A DNA stretch of 64,000 nucleotides, taken from contig NZ_FMUS01000024.1 in the NCBI RefSeq assembly GCF_900101495.1, forward strand, positions 1 to 64,000. The letters are read 5' to 3'. The position numbers and the translations under genes were made by a program. How positions within the stretch are numbered: position 1 is the stretch's first letter; each line of letters opens with the position of its first letter. The notes below the pieces were generated by a model, which saw only the letters and a program-made list of their open reading frames with translations, was not told the DNA's origin and searched no databases. This document shows positions 61,463 through 64,000 of the stretch, one piece after another. This stretch comes from Alkaliphilus peptidifermentans DSM 18978 (GTDB taxonomy: Bacteria > Bacillota > Clostridia > Peptostreptococcales > Natronincolaceae).

Positions 61463-62863
61463 GTGACAGAAATAGAATCATCATCAAAATCAAAATCAGT
61501 ACATGTTTTTGCTTTGATTTTCACTCTTATCTTGCTGGCCAGCTTTTTAACTTATCTTATTCCTGCTGGGGAATTCCAGCGTACTATTGATTCCACAACT
61601 GGACAGGCTTTAGTAGTACCTGAAAGTTACACTATAATAGAATCTTCTCCAGTGGCCCCTTGGCTAATACCTATAAAATTTTTCAATACATTAACAACTA
61701 CAAGAGTAGCAGAGCTGATTTTCTTTATTTTTATTATAGGTGGATCTTTTGAAATAGTAATTCAAAGCGGATGCATTGCTTTCCTTTGTAGACGCATGCT
61801 GGTTATTTTTGGAAACAGAAGCATCTTGATTATCCCAGTGTTTATTATGTTTTTCTCTATATTGGGCTTTGCAATGGGACTAACAACTGTATCCATTGTG
61901 TTTGTACCATTAGGAATAGCAATAGCCCACTCTTTGGACTTTGATACAATTACAGGTACAGCTATGGTTATGCTGGGTGCTAATGTTGGGTTTGCTGCAG
62001 GAATTTATAATCCCTTTACAGTTGGAATAGCCCATACCATTGCTGAAATTCCCATGTTTACTGGAGCATGGATACGATGGTTGCTACTTGTTTTCTTGGT
62101 TGTAGCTACAAGCTTATACATTATACATATGACAAAAAAATCATCGCCGAATAATGATATTGATAAAATAGAGAAGGAGGAGTTATGGAAGGATGCAATA
62201 GACCTTACTGACAGAGATACAGTTGACTTTAGACAATTACTTGTGTTGGCCTCATTTGTTTTCACTCTTTGTATAATAACTTTAGGAGTATCAAATTTTA
62301 AGTGGAGGATATCTGAGATTGCAGTTTCGTTTTTAATACTTGGTATAGTAGCTGGGCTATTATCAGGGTTTGGTATTAATAGAACCTGTGATATATTTAT
62401 TTCTGGCAGTAAAAAAATGATAAAGGGAGCACTGGTGATAGGTTTAGCCTCCACTATGCATACAGTGCTTGTTCAAGGAAGGGTTCTTGATACAATTGCC
62501 TATACTTTGATTGATTCTGTTAATAGACTTCCTGCATGGGGCCAGCTACTGGGAATGTTCTATTCTAATGCAATTATGAACTTAGTTATTACATCAGGGT
62601 CTACACAAGCAGCTTTGGTGATTCCTATTATGGTACCAATGGCTGATGCATTAGACCTTAGTCGCCAGTCGGTTGTACTTGCATACCAATTGGGAGATGG
62701 ATTAGTTAACCTAGTTTCACCTATATCTACTACATTGACAGGCTGCCTAGCTGTATCTGGTATTAAATATGATAAATGGCTTAAGTTTTACTTACCATTG
62801 ATAATAATATATATGTTAATTGGTACTGGATTTACTATTTTTGCCAGCTTTATAGGCTATTAA
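61463..62863 (+). CDS. YfcC-family membrane carrier
   Basis: A 466-residue membrane protein with about twelve segments. The opening FALIFTLILLASFLTYLIPAG, EFQR and the late motif SGSTQAALVIPIMVPMADAL with LVNLVSPIS match the YfcC/DcuC-like anaerobic carrier family, which includes basic amino acid and C4-dicarboxylate antiporters. GTG start after AGGGGGA. Its 3' end overlaps the convergent LacI gene by 14 bases, and that LacI protein may regulate something upstream outside the window. Confidence 0.88.
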   Translation: MTEIESSSKSKSVHVFALIFTLILLASFLTYLIPAGEFQRTIDSTTGQALVVPESYTIIESSPVAPWLIPIKFFNTLTTTRVAELIFFIFIIGGSFEIVIQSGCIAFLCRRMLVIFGNRSILIIPVFIMFFSILGFAMGLTTVSIVFVPLGIAIAHSLDFDTITGTAMVMLGANVGFAAGIYNPFTVGIAHTIAEIPMFTGAWIRWLLLVFLVVATSLYIIHMTKKSSPNNDIDKIEKEELWKDAIDLTDRDTVDFRQLLVLASFVFTLCIITLGVSNFKWRISEIAVSFLILGIVAGLLSGFGINRTCDIFISGSKKMIKGALVIGLASTMHTVLVQGRVLDTIAYTLIDSVNRLPAWGQLLGMFYSNAIMNLVITSGSTQAALVIPIMVPMADALDLSRQSVVLAYQLGDGLVNLVSPISTTLTGCLAVSGIKYDKWLKFYLPLIIIYMLIGTGFTIFASFIGY

Positions 62864-63881
62864 ATTTACTACATATATCGGTACTATTTCTTATTATTAA
62901 ATGGGGCTTAAAGACATATTTATGGGTTTTATTTTTAATAGGCTCATTCATTAGAGAAAGAGCTATTTCTACTGTTTTTACACCAATTTCTTTTTTAGGC
63001 ATACCAATAGTAGTAAGTGAAATAAAAGGCATACGTCCTATAAACATATCATCATGACCCATTAAGGATACATCTCTAGGTACTAATATATTATAAGCTT
63101 TTAATGTATCCAATACACCCAGTGCCATCAAATCACTGGCACACCAAATTGCACTGGGTAACTTCTTTTCTGCAATCAGCTCCTCTGTTAAAATCTTACC
63201 AGCATTAAAGGTATCAGTATTATCACCCTTCCAGTATACACGTGGTACAAGTCCAAAATATTTCATGCTTGCTTCAAATCCTTGAATTTTTTGTGTAATA
63301 GTTTTGTTTGTAGGAGAATAAACGAACAATGCAATATCTTTATGTCCTAACCCAACAAAGTGCTCAACAGCGAGCTTCCCGCTATAGAAATAATCATTAA
63401 CTATGCAGTTTTCTTCTTCTGCTCCAGTTTTACCACCAATGAAAATCAGAGGGACAGTATCTTTACAGATTTCTTTAATGTGGGAGACATCACTGCTTAC
63501 AGAGGTAATTACTAGAGCTCCAACACGATTTTCACACATTATACGACAAAAAGATTTCTCTAACTCAATACTACGGTTACAGCTTCCTAAAACTACAGAT
63601 AATCCATGCTTAGAACTTTCTGCACTTATTGTAGTAAAAACTTCATTGTATATAGTATCAGCACCAATGGAAGGTACAATCATACCAATACTGCTGGAAA
63701 CATTCGATGAAAGATTCCTGGCAAAAGCATTTGGTATATAACCAATTTCACTAGCTATTGTCTTAATTTTTTCTTTTGTAGCCAGGGAAATGTCAGGATA
63801 ATCTCTTAAAGCTTTAGATACCGTAACATGAGAAACACCTGCTAGCTTTGCTATAGTTTTGATTGTAGGTTTCTTATCCAT
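62850..63881 (-). CDS. LacI-family transcriptional regulator
   Basis: A 343-residue regulator: the N-terminal helix-turn-helix and hinge KTIAKLAGVSHVTVSKALRD, then a periplasmic-binding-like domain (SIGMIVPSIGADTIYNEVF, MGHDDMFIGRMPFISLTTI). ATG follows AGGAGATTACT. The ligand is probably a sugar or nucleoside; the gene is convergent with YfcC, so its target is likely beyond the right end of the window. Confidence 0.92.
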   Translation of the reverse strand: MDKKPTIKTIAKLAGVSHVTVSKALRDYPDISLATKEKIKTIASEIGYIPNAFARNLSSNVSSSIGMIVPSIGADTIYNEVFTTISAESSKHGLSVVLGSCNRSIELEKSFCRIMCENRVGALVITSVSSDVSHIKEICKDTVPLIFIGGKTGAEEENCIVNDYFYSGKLAVEHFVGLGHKDIALFVYSPTNKTITQKIQGFEASMKYFGLVPRVYWKGDNTDTFNAGKILTEELIAEKKLPSAIWCASDLMALGVLDTLKAYNILVPRDVSLMGHDDMFIGRMPFISLTTIGMPKKEIGVKTVEIALSLMNEPIKNKTHKYVFKPHLIIRNSTDICSKFNSL

Positions 63882-63979
63882 AGTAATCTCCTATTAGAAT
63901 AAATATTTAGCTAAAAAAGTAAAGTTTCTAAATGGTTTTTAAGGTAATCAATTTTATTTTATCATATATACTCCTGATG

Positions 63980-63995
63980 GTATAACGTTTTCTAA
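63980..63995. promoter_or_regulatory. Possible LacI-type operator
   Basis: GTATAACGTTTTCTA has a central AACGTT (63984-63989) with partly symmetric flanks, like operators of the LacI family, and lies 100 bases upstream of the regulator start. Weak evidence. Confidence 0.25.
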
Positions 63996-64000
63996 AGATA

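Overview
The window comes from a low-GC anaerobic Firmicute of the class Clostridia. AGGAGG-type ribosome binding sites, AT-rich codon use, radical-SAM enzymes, a ferredoxin-dependent 2-oxoacid oxidoreductase, butyrate kinase and a Clostridia-type LexA box all fit. An Alkaliphilus/Natronincola-like relative is a guess. No rRNA, tRNA or CRISPR array was seen.

Bases 1-27867 are the right-hand part of a large biosynthetic gene cluster, all on the + strand, closely spaced and ended by a strong terminator at 27814-27867. The left end lies outside the window inside an NRPS gene. The cluster holds the end of an NRPS whose last domain is a BtrH-like cysteine acyltransferase rather than a thioesterase, two free acyl carrier proteins plus one atypical one, an SDR and a thiolase, a free condensation domain (frameshifted here), a PCP with half a condensation domain, and an AT-less KS-ACP-C protein. 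Around these sit four B12-type radical SAM proteins, a HemN-like radical SAM protein, two SAM methyltransferases, a U32 iron-sulfur protein, three NHL-repeat proteins (one fused to a GGDEF domain), a second BtrH-like protein, an MTA/SAH nucleosidase and a DAHP synthase. I read it as a hybrid peptide/polyketide pathway with heavy radical methylation and by-product clearance by the nucleosidase. I do not recognise it as a described system.

Bases 27919-33473 hold a DUF362 ferredoxin-like protein, a heterodimeric ABC exporter pair (probable efflux pump for the product) and a HEAT-like protein with a clear promoter. Bases 33509-37896 are mostly on the minus strand: an ABC-2 transporter behind a MerR-type promoter dyad, a decayed MerR gene, an old-yellow-enzyme family oxidoreductase and a LysR regulator.

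Bases 38158-52059 are energy metabolism on the + strand: butyrate kinase, a four-subunit 2-oxoacid:ferredoxin oxidoreductase, an MFS carrier, LexA-controlled dinB, a CitA/CitB-type two-component system, malic enzyme, a 2-hydroxycarboxylate carrier and a lipoprotein fumarate-reductase-like flavoprotein. The last five look like one sensing, uptake and use module for malate or citrate.

Bases 52111-64000 hold a nitrilase-fold protein, a Na/Pi cotransporter, a candidate structured RNA, a MutS2-like protein without its Smr domain, two small membrane proteins, a polysaccharide deacetylase, a divergent MurE-like ligase, a double-OB SSB protein, a tiny membrane protein, a YfcC-type carrier and a LacI regulator. 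Structure outside the genes includes a three-copy repeat with terminal inverted repeats (16059, 50371, 56625) and reciprocal remnants of a dinB-nptA duplication (44795-44882 and about 52870-52920).
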